DNA of 64,000 nucleotides, taken from contig NZ_SMGQ01000011.1 of assembly GCF_004339095.1 (NCBI RefSeq), positions 45,566 to 109,565 of the forward strand, given 5' to 3'. The DNA is from Natranaerovirga hydrolytica (GTDB lineage Bacteria; Bacillota; Clostridia; Lachnospirales; DSM-24629). Positions 8,530-16,536 of this stretch are shown here, piece after piece. Under the pieces are notes generated by a model. The model was not told where the DNA came from. It ran no database searches and saw only the letters and a program-made list of their open reading frames with translations. A program made the translations under genes and the position numbers. Positions within the stretch are counted from its first letter, which is position 1. Every line of letters starts with the position of its first letter.

Positions 8530-9009
8530 TTATTTTGGATAAATGAGATGTTTTTCAGTTATAGAATGAACCACTTCGTCTAAAAATTTCTTAGATTCAT
8601 ACCTTGCCATGGGTAAATTCATATCAAAATAATTACCACAATCTCTTGCAGTTGCTCCAGGAATATCGCCTTCGTATTCTGTTATAAAAGTAAATAAATC
8701 TTTTACAAGAGGTACAATCTCTTTTGAACTGTACGCACCATTTAAAATTAAATAAAAACCAGTTCGACAGCCCATCGGTCCAAAGTAAATGGTTTTATCT
8801 TTATAATCTTTATGGTTCCTTAAAAAAGTAGCCGCCAAATGCTCTATGGCATGCATTTCAGCTGTATTCATGACAGGTTCTAGATTAGGTCTTTTCATAC
8901 GAATATCAAAAGTGGTTATGACTTCTTGTCCTACAGTATCTTTTCGTGATACATAGATCCCTCTGAGCAAATCAATATGATTAACGGTAAAAGATGCAAT
9001 TTTTTCCAT
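8530..9009 (-). CDS. luxS: S-ribosylhomocysteine lyase LuxS
   Basis: 159 residues, the usual LuxS length. It cleaves S-ribosylhomocysteine to homocysteine and the autoinducer-2 precursor DPD in the activated methyl cycle. The Fe/Zn ligand motif HAIEH is present, with GCRTGFYLIL and the catalytic Cys in TARDCGNY. The ribosome site AGGAGG is 8 bases before the ATG. Two small unknown genes follow on the same strand. No pfs (nucleosidase) gene is adjacent. Confidence 0.96.
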   Translation of the reverse strand: MEKIASFTVNHIDLLRGIYVSRKDTVGQEVITTFDIRMKRPNLEPVMNTAEMHAIEHLAATFLRNHKDYKDKTIYFGPMGCRTGFYLILNGAYSSKEIVPLVKDLFTFITEYEGDIPGATARDCGNYFDMNLPMARYESKKFLDEVVHSITEKHLIYPK

Positions 9010-9053
9010 ATATAATGCCTCCTAATAATAATAGTATAAATGTCTTTATATTA

Positions 9054-9062
9054 ATTATAACA
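9054..9062 (-). promoter_or_regulatory. Extended -10 promoter of luxS
   Basis: Read on the minus strand, TGTTATAAT forms an extended -10 element about 45 bases before the luxS ATG. No good -35 hexamer was seen. Confidence 0.4.
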
Positions 9063-9133
9063 AGAAATATATGTGATTAAAAGGGGGAGATAAATGATAA
9101 TGAAAATTAATTGATAAAAACCAAGAGAAAGGC

Positions 9134-9162
9134 TTGACAATGAAATGATGTTTATTTACAAT
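9134..9162 (+). promoter_or_regulatory. Promoter of the cbiMQO-ldh gene group
   Basis: TTGACA (9134-9139), a 17-base spacer, then TACAAT (9157-9162). The leader to the ATG at 9214 is only about 45 bases, too short for a cobalamin riboswitch. Confidence 0.7.
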
Positions 9163-9213
9163 AAAAGGTAAATGCATATGATTTGCAATTAGATAATAAT
9201 AGGAGGGGTCAAA

Positions 9214-9954
9214 ATGAGTCATATTCATATTCCTGACGGTATTTTACCGTTTTATATGTGGTTTGGAGGGTATTTGGTTTCATTTCTTATTCTTGGGATT
9301 TTATTTAAAAAGTTAAAAACAGAAGAAACAAAGAAAAAAATACCTTATACGGGAGTTGCAGCAGCTTTAATGTTGATTACCATGTCTGTGCCATTAGGAA
9401 TCGTACCTGTGCATTTAAGCTTGGCAACCTTATCAGGTATTTTGGTAGGACCTGGATTAGGTTTTATTGCCGTATTTGTAGTGAATTTAATTTTAGCATT
9501 TGTAGGACATGGCGGGATTACAGTTGTAGGCCTAAACACATTGGTTATTGGTATTGAATTATTCATTGGTGTCAGTCTATTTAGACTGTTTATTAAGACA
9601 TTGAAACCTTATATCAGTGCAGGTATTTCAACAGCTGTTGCTATTTTAACTTCATTGGTTTTTATGATTTTAATAGTAGGAAGTGTAGCTGGATTAACAG
9701 AAGCCTTGCCTCATCATCATAATGAGCATAATCATGTACAAGAATACCATGAAGATGAGTCTGATCATCATCATAGCTTCTTAGAAGAAGTAGAAGATGT
9801 ACGGTATTTTATGTTTACAGGTTTTATGGCATTGTTTATGATTGTAGCTGCAGGAATAGTATTAGAGGCTTTCATTACTATTGCTATAATAAAATTTTTC
9901 TTGAAAATTAGACCGGATATTATTCAAAATAATCATAAATTCTCTGAACTTTAA
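9214..9954 (+). CDS. cbiM: ECF cobalt/nickel transporter substrate-binding component CbiM
   Basis: 246 residues. The N-terminus MSHIHIPDGIL contains the metal-coordinating N-terminal His region typical of CbiM/NikM, the membrane S-component that captures Co2+ or Ni2+. Several transmembrane helices follow, including the conserved VGPGLGFIAVFVVNLILAF region and FVGHGGITVVGLN. A His/Asp/Glu-rich cytoplasmic or external loop (about residues 168-192, many HHH and HNH clusters) could buffer metal. A CbiQ gene and a CbiO gene follow; no separate CbiN is seen. Cobalt and nickel cannot be separated from sequence alone. Confidence 0.9.
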   Translation: MSHIHIPDGILPFYMWFGGYLVSFLILGILFKKLKTEETKKKIPYTGVAAALMLITMSVPLGIVPVHLSLATLSGILVGPGLGFIAVFVVNLILAFVGHGGITVVGLNTLVIGIELFIGVSLFRLFIKTLKPYISAGISTAVAILTSLVFMILIVGSVAGLTEALPHHHNEHNHVQEYHEDESDHHHSFLEEVEDVRYFMFTGFMALFMIVAAGIVLEAFITIAIIKFFLKIRPDIIQNNHKFSEL

Positions 9955-9968
9955 AGGAGTGTCATAAG

Positions 9969-10685
9969 ATGCATATAGCAGATATTGATTATATATCTAC
10001 CCATGGACGGAGCTTTTTTCATAAAGCCCGTCCTATTTCTAAAGTTATTTTTTCCGTATGTTTATTAACGGCATTAATCGTTTCCAATGAATTGTTTTTT
10101 ATTTGTGGTATACTGGCAATGATGTTTGTGTTTACATTTATGACAAAGATATCATTAAAATTAGTATGTCATTTATTGCTTTATCCATTATTCTTTAGTT
10201 CAATATTTGCTGTTATAATGATGGGACAATCTATCAATGAAGTGATGGTTATTATATTCAGAGCCATTTCAATAGCTTATGTGCTTATATTTTTAATTAT
10301 GACAACTTCCTATGTGGAGTTATTTGGTTTCTTTTCAATATTTATGCCGGCGTTATTGATAGATGTGTTGATCTTTACTTATCGATCGTTTTTTATTTTA
10401 TTAGAATCTATGACCCAGTTATTTAAATCCATCCGTTTAAGAGGGGGTTACCATCCCCTTAAGCTTATAACCAATTTGAAAAATATGGCGTCCATGATTG
10501 GTATTTTAATCATACATTCCATAGACATGAGCGAAAGAATGTATCATATTTATGCTTTAAGAGGATATAATGGTGCCATACATTTAAGAGATATAAAAGT
10601 ATTTCCATTAAAAAGCAACGATATAGTGCTTATGGCTATTGGCATATTAATGATTACTGGAAAGGTGATAGTATGGAAGTTGTAA
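9969..10685 (+). CDS. cbiQ: ECF transporter transmembrane component CbiQ
   Basis: 238 residues with about five membrane helices. The coupling region IRLRGGYHP and, further on, YALRGYNG match the short Ala-Arg-Gly coupling motifs through which T-components of ECF transporters contact the ATPase. It starts 14 bases after cbiM and overlaps the ATPase gene by 13 bases, indicating translational coupling. Confidence 0.88.
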   Translation: MHIADIDYISTHGRSFFHKARPISKVIFSVCLLTALIVSNELFFICGILAMMFVFTFMTKISLKLVCHLLLYPLFFSSIFAVIMMGQSINEVMVIIFRAISIAYVLIFLIMTTSYVELFGFFSIFMPALLIDVLIFTYRSFFILLESMTQLFKSIRLRGGYHPLKLITNLKNMASMIGILIIHSIDMSERMYHIYALRGYNGAIHLRDIKVFPLKSNDIVLMAIGILMITGKVIVWKL

Positions 10686-11503
10686 AAGTTTGTTGTTTAA
10701 AACATATATATCCAGATAAAACAGAAGTGAGTTTATGTGGCTTAGATTTTGTGGTGCAGAAAGGACAAAGAGTGGTGGTTCTAGGAGCCAATGGTTCTGG
10801 AAAAACCACGCTTTTATCCCACGTTTTAGGGCTTTTATGTCCAGTAGAAGGACAAGTGGAGGTAGTGGGTAAACAACCCTATAAACAGTTTAATGAAGTT
10901 AGAAAACATTTAGGTGTGGTTTTTCAAAATGTAGATGAACAAATCATTGGACCAACGGTTTACGATGATATTGCTTTTACAGCCAAAAATGATAAAATGC
11001 CAAAAGATGAAATCTCAGAAAGAGTCAATGCAATTGCAAAAACCTTGAAAATTGAATCGTTACTAGAAAAAATACCCCATTATTTAAGTGGTGGTCAAAA
11101 AAAGAAGGTTGCTTTAGCAGGTGCTATGGTAACAGATCCTGATATTTTAATATTAGATGAACCTTTTGATTCCTTGGATCCTCGGTCTAAATGGGAGATG
11201 GTAGATTACTTAAATCAACTGAATCAAGAAAAAAACACATCGTTAATTATTACAACACACGATATTAATGTGGTGCCTAAAATTGCTGATGTGGTATATG
11301 TAATTGATAAAGGTGTTTTCAAAACAAAAGGAAATCCAGAAGAAGTTTTTAGTCAAATAGAGATTCTAAAAGAAGCAAATTTAGAAGCCCCTTTATTAAC
11401 AGATCTTTTTGCGCGATTAAGAAACAAAGGCTATGATTTAAATGTGCCTATTTCTGTAGAAGACGCAGAAAGAGAAATACTTAAAGTGTTACAAGGACAA
11501 TAG
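10673..11503 (+). CDS. cbiO: ECF cobalt/nickel transporter ATPase CbiO
   Basis: 276 residues. Walker A is GANGSGKTT, the Q-loop lies in VVFQNVDEQI, the signature is LSGGQKKKV, Walker B is ILILDEPFDSLDP and the switch His is in ITTHD. It powers uptake by the CbiM/CbiQ membrane pair. A homodimer is expected because only one ATPase gene is present. The following dehydrogenase gene begins 16 bases downstream with its own AGGAGG site and is probably in the same transcript. Confidence 0.93.
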   Translation: MEVVKVCCLKHIYPDKTEVSLCGLDFVVQKGQRVVVLGANGSGKTTLLSHVLGLLCPVEGQVEVVGKQPYKQFNEVRKHLGVVFQNVDEQIIGPTVYDDIAFTAKNDKMPKDEISERVNAIAKTLKIESLLEKIPHYLSGGQKKKVALAGAMVTDPDILILDEPFDSLDPRSKWEMVDYLNQLNQEKNTSLIITTHDINVVPKIADVVYVIDKGVFKTKGNPEEVFSQIEILKEANLEAPLLTDLFARLRNKGYDLNVPISVEDAEREILKVLQGQ

Positions 11504-11519
11504 GAGGATAAAGTATATT

Positions 11520-12470
11520 ATGATTCAATCAAGAAAAATTGTTATCATTGGAGCAGGTCATGTAGGCTCTCATTGTGGATACAGTTTATTGACACAAGGA
11601 GATGTTAATGAAATTGTTTACATTGATATCGATCGGGATAAAGCAGAAGCACAAGCAGGGGATATTGCAGACGCAGGATGTTTTATGCCTCATCCTATTA
11701 GCGTAAGAGTCGGTGATTATAAAGACTGTAGAGATGCAGATATTGTTGTTTTAGCAGCAGGTGTTCCAAGAAAAGAGGGACAGACAAGATTAGATACAAT
11801 GGGTGATTCAATAAAAGTGATGAAAGAAATAGTTGATCCGTTAAAGGGTTCAGGTTTTGAAGGGATTTTAATATGTATTTCTAATCCAGCAGATATCATT
11901 GCCTATTATATGATGAAGCATACAGGATGGCCTAAAAACAGAGTATTGAGTACGGGGACTTCATTAGATACTGCTCGTTTAAAACGTGTTTTGAAAGAGG
12001 CAATAGGTGTTGATCCTAGAAGTATTCAATGTTTTTCTATGGGAGAACATGGTGATTCTAGTATGATTCCATTTTCTCATATTACAATTGGTGGCAAACC
12101 GTTACGAGAATTAATGCTTGAAAATCCTCAAACCTATGGAACATTGGATTTGGATTGTATTCTAGAACGTACACGTAGGATTGGAATGGACATTGTGATA
12201 GGTAAAGGTTCTACAGAATTTGGTATTGGTACAGTCCTTGCAGATATGGTAAAAGCCATTCTTCATAATGAACATAGAATCATGCCAGTATCCACTTTGT
12301 TAGAAGGAGAATATGGACAAGAAGATATATGTGTGGGTGTGCCTGCAATCATCAGTAAAAAGGGTGTAGAAAAAATCATGGAATTAAATCTGAATCAGTC
12401 AGAAAAACAGTTATTTGAACAATCCTGTGATATTATTCGTAAGCATATGGCTTTAGCCCAACAACTTTAA
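11520..12470 (+). CDS. L-lactate dehydrogenase-like 2-hydroxyacid dehydrogenase with an MDH-type substrate residue
   Basis: 316 residues of the NAD-dependent lactate/malate dehydrogenase superfamily. It has an N-terminal nucleotide fold (GAGHVG, then Asp37 for NADH), Asp150 and Arg153 in SLDTARLK, and the catalytic His177 in SMGEHGDS. Overall it resembles L-lactate dehydrogenases. However, the substrate loop reads GVPRKEGQTRLD: Arg84 occupies the position of Gln102 in classical L-LDH, where Arg is the hallmark of malate dehydrogenase. Pyruvate/lactate or oxaloacetate/malate specificity is therefore open. It is probably co-transcribed with the upstream metal transporter, and a strong bidirectional terminator follows. 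Confidence 0.85.
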   Translation: MIQSRKIVIIGAGHVGSHCGYSLLTQGDVNEIVYIDIDRDKAEAQAGDIADAGCFMPHPISVRVGDYKDCRDADIVVLAAGVPRKEGQTRLDTMGDSIKVMKEIVDPLKGSGFEGILICISNPADIIAYYMMKHTGWPKNRVLSTGTSLDTARLKRVLKEAIGVDPRSIQCFSMGEHGDSSMIPFSHITIGGKPLRELMLENPQTYGTLDLDCILERTRRIGMDIVIGKGSTEFGIGTVLADMVKAILHNEHRIMPVSTLLEGEYGQEDICVGVPAIISKKGVEKIMELNLNQSEKQLFEQSCDIIRKHMALAQQL

Positions 12471-12476
12471 TACAAT

Positions 12477-12515
12477 AAAAAGGGAAATCATGTGTGTATG
12501 ATTTCCTTTTTTATT
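12477..12515. terminator. Bidirectional terminator
   Basis: A stem of about 11 bp or more (12481-12491 with 12498-12508, one G-U pair) and a 6-base loop. It is flanked by A- and T-runs on opposite sides, so it serves both the plus-strand dehydrogenase gene and the convergent tryptophan transporter operon. Confidence 0.8.
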
Positions 12516-12539
12516 TCACATATTCCATCATTTTTACAG

Positions 12540-13331
12540 TTAGGATAACAACATTCTATCATTAGCTAACTGTTTATTTCTTTCTTTGGAATAATAAGTT
12601 AACAACTTTTCTACAGTCATATTCTTGCGTTCTTCGCCTTTTATATCTAAAATAACTTCTCCATCATCCATCATAATGGTTCGATTACCAAGAGATAGTG
12701 CAGCATTTATATCGTGAGTAATCATCATAGTCGTTATTTGGCTTTTTGAAACAATATCCGTAGTAATTTTTAATATTTTTTTAGCAGTGGCTGGGTCAAG
12801 AGCAGCCGTATGTTCGTCTAACAATAAAAGTTTAGGTGAAGATATCGTGCACATAAGTAATGTAACAGCTTGTCTTTGTCCACCAGATAAATGTCCAACT
12901 TTTGTTTTCATACGGTTTTCCAATCCTAAATCCAGTGATGCCAATAAACTTCTATAGAAAGATGTATCTTTTTTGTTTAGAGCAAAGAACCCTTTTGTTG
13001 ATTGGCGTGAGTAGGCTAGTGCCAGATTTTCCTCTATTGTCATAGAAGGGGCTGTGCCTTTCATCGGGTCTTGCATTAACCTTCCTATATTATAGGCACG
13101 CTTATAGTCTGGAAGGCCAGTAATGTTTTTTTTGTCTAACAATATAGCCCCTTTATCTACATAGAAAGCGCCACCAATTACATTAAATAAGGTGGATTTT
13201 CCAGCCCCATTAGAACCAATAATCGTGACAAAATCGTCTTTATCTAAATGAAGGTTTAAAGATTTTAATGCTTTCTTTTCATTGGGTGTACCTGGAAAAA
13301 AAGTTTTGCTAACGTTTTTTATATCTAACAT
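12540..13331 (-). CDS. Tryptophan ABC transporter ATP-binding protein
   Basis: 263 residues. Walker A is GSNGAGKST, the signature is LSGGQRQAVTLL, Walker B is LLLLDEHTAALDP (His follows the catalytic Glu) and the switch His is in MITHDINAAL. It is the last gene of a three-gene transporter (substrate-binding lipoprotein, permease, ATPase) of the TrpXYZ type, read from the minus strand behind a tryptophan T-box. It energises amino-acid import. The next gene upstream is 16 bases away. Confidence 0.88.
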   Translation of the reverse strand: MLDIKNVSKTFFPGTPNEKKALKSLNLHLDKDDFVTIIGSNGAGKSTLFNVIGGAFYVDKGAILLDKKNITGLPDYKRAYNIGRLMQDPMKGTAPSMTIEENLALAYSRQSTKGFFALNKKDTSFYRSLLASLDLGLENRMKTKVGHLSGGQRQAVTLLMCTISSPKLLLLDEHTAALDPATAKKILKITTDIVSKSQITTMMITHDINAALSLGNRTIMMDDGEVILDIKGEERKNMTVEKLLTYYSKERNKQLANDRMLLS

Positions 13332-13347
13332 AATGTGTTCAAACCAT

Positions 13348-14253
13348 TTAATCCAAATAGTTTGATGCCTCCCTTCTCATTTTATGCTCTTTTAGGGCTT
13401 TGCTTACATTGGGTACAGAAAGGGCAATAGCTACAATGACAGCAGAAATTAATCTTAAAGCATAAGAAGGGAATAAATCAATGCGTAAAGCATAAGCAAT
13501 AATAATCCGATAGATTATAGACCCTACAGCTGAAGAAATCAATCCAATTGTAACGGATCGTCTTCCGATTAATGTTTCTCCAATAATAACAGAGGCTAGT
13601 CCAATAACAACCATACCTGTTCCAGAGCTTACATCAGAAAACATCTGGAATTGACTGATTAAAGCACCTGATAAAGCCACAAAAGCGTTACCAAGAGCTA
13701 ACCCCATACATTTTGAAAAATCTGCATTTATAGAAGAAGATCGAACCATTTCTTCATTATCACCGGTTGCTCTAATTGCAAGTCCAAATTTTGTTTTAAA
13801 AACAAGGGCAAGAATCGTTATAACCAGTATACAAATAAATATAGCTAGAAAAGTGTCTCCAAACCCATTAGCGTTTAAAATAGAAGAACGAATTTTTGTA
13901 AAAACTGTTTCGCTACCAACAACGGATAAATTAGAGCGACCACCCATTATTGCGAGATTAACGGTGTATAGACCAGTCATCACAAGAATTCCAGAAAGAA
14001 TAGGATGTATATTGAGTTTGGTTTGTAAAAGCCCAGTGGTACATCCTGCTATAGCACCAAAAATCATGGCAACAATTAAACCAAGATAAGGATGACCAGC
14101 TACAGTTATTACGGCACTAATGGCCATACCCAGTGAAAAACTACCATCAACTGTTAAGTCGGGTAAATTCAGAATGCGAAAAGTGATATAAATGCCTACT
14201 GCCATAATAGCATATAATAGTCCGAGTTCAATGGATCCAAAAAATAATGACAT
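13348..14253 (-). CDS. Tryptophan ABC transporter permease
   Basis: 301 residues, about eight hydrophobic helices. It belongs to the branched-chain-amino-acid-type permease family (BPD_transp_2): ITFRILNLPDLTVDGSFSLG near the start and the EAA-like region FGLAIRATGDNEEMVRSS. It is the membrane component between the lipoprotein and ATPase genes of a TrpXYZ-like importer. A homodimer is likely, because there is only one permease gene. Confidence 0.87.
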   Translation of the reverse strand: MSLFFGSIELGLLYAIMAVGIYITFRILNLPDLTVDGSFSLGMAISAVITVAGHPYLGLIVAMIFGAIAGCTTGLLQTKLNIHPILSGILVMTGLYTVNLAIMGGRSNLSVVGSETVFTKIRSSILNANGFGDTFLAIFICILVITILALVFKTKFGLAIRATGDNEEMVRSSSINADFSKCMGLALGNAFVALSGALISQFQMFSDVSSGTGMVVIGLASVIIGETLIGRRSVTIGLISSAVGSIIYRIIIAYALRIDLFPSYALRLISAVIVAIALSVPNVSKALKEHKMRREASNYLD

Positions 14254-14285
14254 AATACGTTTCCTTTCTAGATAACAAGAGGATA

Positions 14286-15281
14286 TTATTCTCCTATAAT
14301 AACAAATTCATCTAATAATGATTCTGAAATATCAAGGTCTAATGATTCAGCTGTATTGATGTTAATCATTTTTGCGTATTCAGCAATGCTTTCAACAGGA
14401 TTATCAGCAATAGATTCTCCATTTATAATACGTGCAACCATAGCTGCAGTTTGTTTTCCTAAAATTGTATAATCGATACCAACTGTTGCTAAACCACCAT
14501 CTGCTACCATAGAATCAGCACCTACATAAGTTGGAAGATTTGCATCCATTGCAATCTGAAGGTACGTAGGCATAGCAGATGCAATGGTATTATCATTTGG
14601 CGTAAAGAAAGCATCTACACTGCCTACTAAAGAAGAAGCCGCTTGATGTAAATCAGCAGTTCCAGTAATGGTTACTTCTCTATAGTCTATACCATTTTCA
14701 TCACAATAAGCTTTAGCTCTTTTTATACCAGCTGAGGAATTGACTTCACTACTGTTATAAACAAATCCAAATACTTCTACCTCAGGGGTTAACTCCTGTG
14801 CTAATTTAAAAATATCTTCTATGGGTATAGAGTTGGATACGCCTGTAATATTACCTGTTGTTTCTTCAAATGAAGTAACAAGACCAGCCTCTATTGGTGT
14901 ACTAACAGCGGAAAAAACAATTGGCACATCGTTGGTTGAAGCTTGAGCGGCTTGAGCAGTGCTGGTTGCAATAGGAACCAAGATGTCCACATCACTGTTT
15001 AACAGATTTTGCATGATAGAAGGCAATAAACTAGCATCTCCATTAGCATTTTGAAAAACAATTTGTATTTCATCGCTTAATCCAAGAGCATCTAATTCTT
15101 CAACAATTGTTTCACGAATTAAATTGAGGGAAGGGTGATCCATCGGTTGGATAATACCAATGGTATAAGGGGCATTATCCGTTACAGAATTTGGTTTGGA
15201 AGAATTATCATTAGGGGTGCAACCGATTAAAGTGCCTCCTAGGATAATCAATGTACATAAAATAAGTAGTGTTTTTTTCAT
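14286..15281 (-). CDS. Tryptophan ABC transporter substrate-binding lipoprotein
   Basis: 331 residues. A lipoprotein signal peptide (MKKTLLILCTLIILGG, lipobox LIGC, Cys21) is followed by a periplasmic-binding-like domain of the ABC_sub_bind family (YTIGIIQPMDHPSLN, later NDNTIASAMPTYLQ). Members of this family bind aromatic amino acids. The UGG specifier of the upstream T-box points to tryptophan as the ligand. AAAGGAGAG precedes the ATG. The protein would be anchored on the outer face of the membrane. Confidence 0.87.
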   Translation of the reverse strand: MKKTLLILCTLIILGGTLIGCTPNDNSSKPNSVTDNAPYTIGIIQPMDHPSLNLIRETIVEELDALGLSDEIQIVFQNANGDASLLPSIMQNLLNSDVDILVPIATSTAQAAQASTNDVPIVFSAVSTPIEAGLVTSFEETTGNITGVSNSIPIEDIFKLAQELTPEVEVFGFVYNSSEVNSSAGIKRAKAYCDENGIDYREVTITGTADLHQAASSLVGSVDAFFTPNDNTIASAMPTYLQIAMDANLPTYVGADSMVADGGLATVGIDYTILGKQTAAMVARIINGESIADNPVESIAEYAKMININTAESLDLDISESLLDEFVIIGE

Positions 15282-15360
15282 TTTTGTTCTCTCCTTTAAA
15301 GTAAATTAATAAATTACAATTCAATTAGGGTTCATGGTCATACGCATATTATTGAAAATA

Positions 15361-15632
15361 AAAAAATCTGCCCTTAATTTAAGGACAGATATTATCTGCA
15401 ATGCCACCTTAATAAAATGATTATACGTTGAGTCAATAATCTTCGCTTTGGGAAAATGCTATCACATTCTCTGTTGTTAACGCCAACTTACGTCTTAGCT
15501 ACTAGATGAAGTTAACCATCGTTCACTTTGCCCTCAGTGGTCCATTTGTCGTATAGCGTTTCCACAGGTTTCCACCATACCCTGCTCTCTATAGGTGCTT
15601 GTTACGACTTTATATCCACATCACTGGTTTAT
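15361..15632 (-). ncRNA. T-box leader with tryptophan (UGG) specifier
   Basis: Read on the minus strand, the leader has the stem-I apical motif AGAGAGC with GGTGGAAACC. The specifier segment ACAAATGGACCACTGAG places UGG (15544-15542) in the position of the consensus GAA-XXX-ACC-NN-TGAG, followed by the expected purine. The T-box antiterminator bulge is AAGGTGGCATTGC (15410-15398), a divergent form of the usual GGGTGGNACCGCG. It is followed by a 10-bp terminator stem (15366-15390) and a T-run. Uncharged tRNA-Trp should permit transcription of the transporter genes. Confidence 0.87.
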
Positions 15633-15637
15633 AATAC

Positions 15638-15667
15638 ATTATAAAGCAGGGGATTTAAAGATGTCAA
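15638..15667 (-). promoter_or_regulatory. Promoter of the T-box-controlled transporter operon
   Basis: Minus-strand TTGACA (15667-15662), an 18-base spacer and TATAAT (15643-15638). It lies just after the end of the korB gene, so the transporter has its own promoter. Confidence 0.7.
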
Positions 15668-15678
15668 GCAGTTTTTAT

Positions 15679-16536
15679 TTACTTAAAATCATTCATAAAC
15701 TTTTCTGCATCTATAGGATGACGTTTACGATCAATTAAAGGAGCGTCATTAAGTTGAGGAATGAGATCTGTAAAACTTGGCTGTTCTTGACGTTTATAAA
15801 TTATACCGATTGGAATGTCATCGCCCCATTCATCTGCTTTAATTAAGGCTTCACTTTTGTTTGAAGGATCATAAGTATGATCTAAGGCATATACACGATC
15901 TTTATACCATTTAAAAGTATTTATTTTATTAAAAGAGACACAAGGTTGTAAAATATCCACAATGGCATATCCGTTGTATTGAATAGCAGCTTTCATGGTT
16001 TCTGTCAGGTGCTTAATATCTCCTGAAAAACTTCTAGCTACAAAACCAGCTCCATTAGCAATAGCAAAGGCTATTGGATTGAATTTTTGAACGATAACGC
16101 CTTCTGGTTGTATAGCTGTTTTATGATTTTCATCTGTCGTAGGAGAAGCTTGTCCTTTGGTTAAACCATATATTTGATTATCATGTACAAAATGAGCAAT
16201 GTTAACGTTTCTACGAATATTATGAAGCAAATGGTTACCCCCTTCACCGTAGGAGTCACCATCTCCGCTATTTACAATAACATTCATATCTTTATTGACC
16301 GTTTTGATTGCTAGGGCAGGAGGCAATGCTCTACCGTGTAATCCATTAAAACCATTTGTACGAATATATTGAGGCATTTTTGCGGCTTGCCCAATACCAG
16401 AGACTACTGTAACTTGATGTGGCTCTAAGTCTAATTCAGATAAAGCAGTTTTTAATGCGTTTAATATACTAAAATCACCACACCCAGGGCACCAAGCAAT
16501 TTCAACATCTCTATCAAACTTTTTTACATCAGTCAT
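15679..16536 (-). CDS. korB: 2-oxoacid:ferredoxin oxidoreductase beta subunit (TPP-binding)
   Basis: 285 residues. The N-terminal WCPGCGDFSILNAL carries Cys ligands for a [4Fe-4S] cluster. The TPP/Mg2+ site is in GDGDSYGEGGNHLLHNIRRN, and VHDNQIYGLTKGQASPTT is typical of KorB. With the alpha subunit it oxidatively decarboxylates 2-oxoacids, most likely 2-oxoglutarate, to acyl-CoA and reduces ferredoxin, or runs in reverse for carboxylation. Its ATG overlaps the alpha-subunit TAA by one base (TAATG), so the two are translationally coupled. Confidence 0.92.
   Translation of the reverse strand: MTDVKKFDRDVEIAWCPGCGDFSILNALKTALSELDLEPHQVTVVSGIGQAAKMPQYIRTNGFNGLHGRALPPALAIKTVNKDMNVIVNSGDGDSYGEGGNHLLHNIRRNVNIAHFVHDNQIYGLTKGQASPTTDENHKTAIQPEGVIVQKFNPIAFAIANGAGFVARSFSGDIKHLTETMKAAIQYNGYAIVDILQPCVSFNKINTFKWYKDRVYALDHTYDPSNKSEALIKADEWGDDIPIGIIYKRQEQPSFTDLIPQLNDAPLIDRKRHPIDAEKFMNDFK

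Noticed and set aside
9163..9213. Cobalamin or NiCo riboswitch ahead of cbiM
   Set aside because: The leader after the promoter is only about 45 bases and shows none of the conserved riboswitch motifs.
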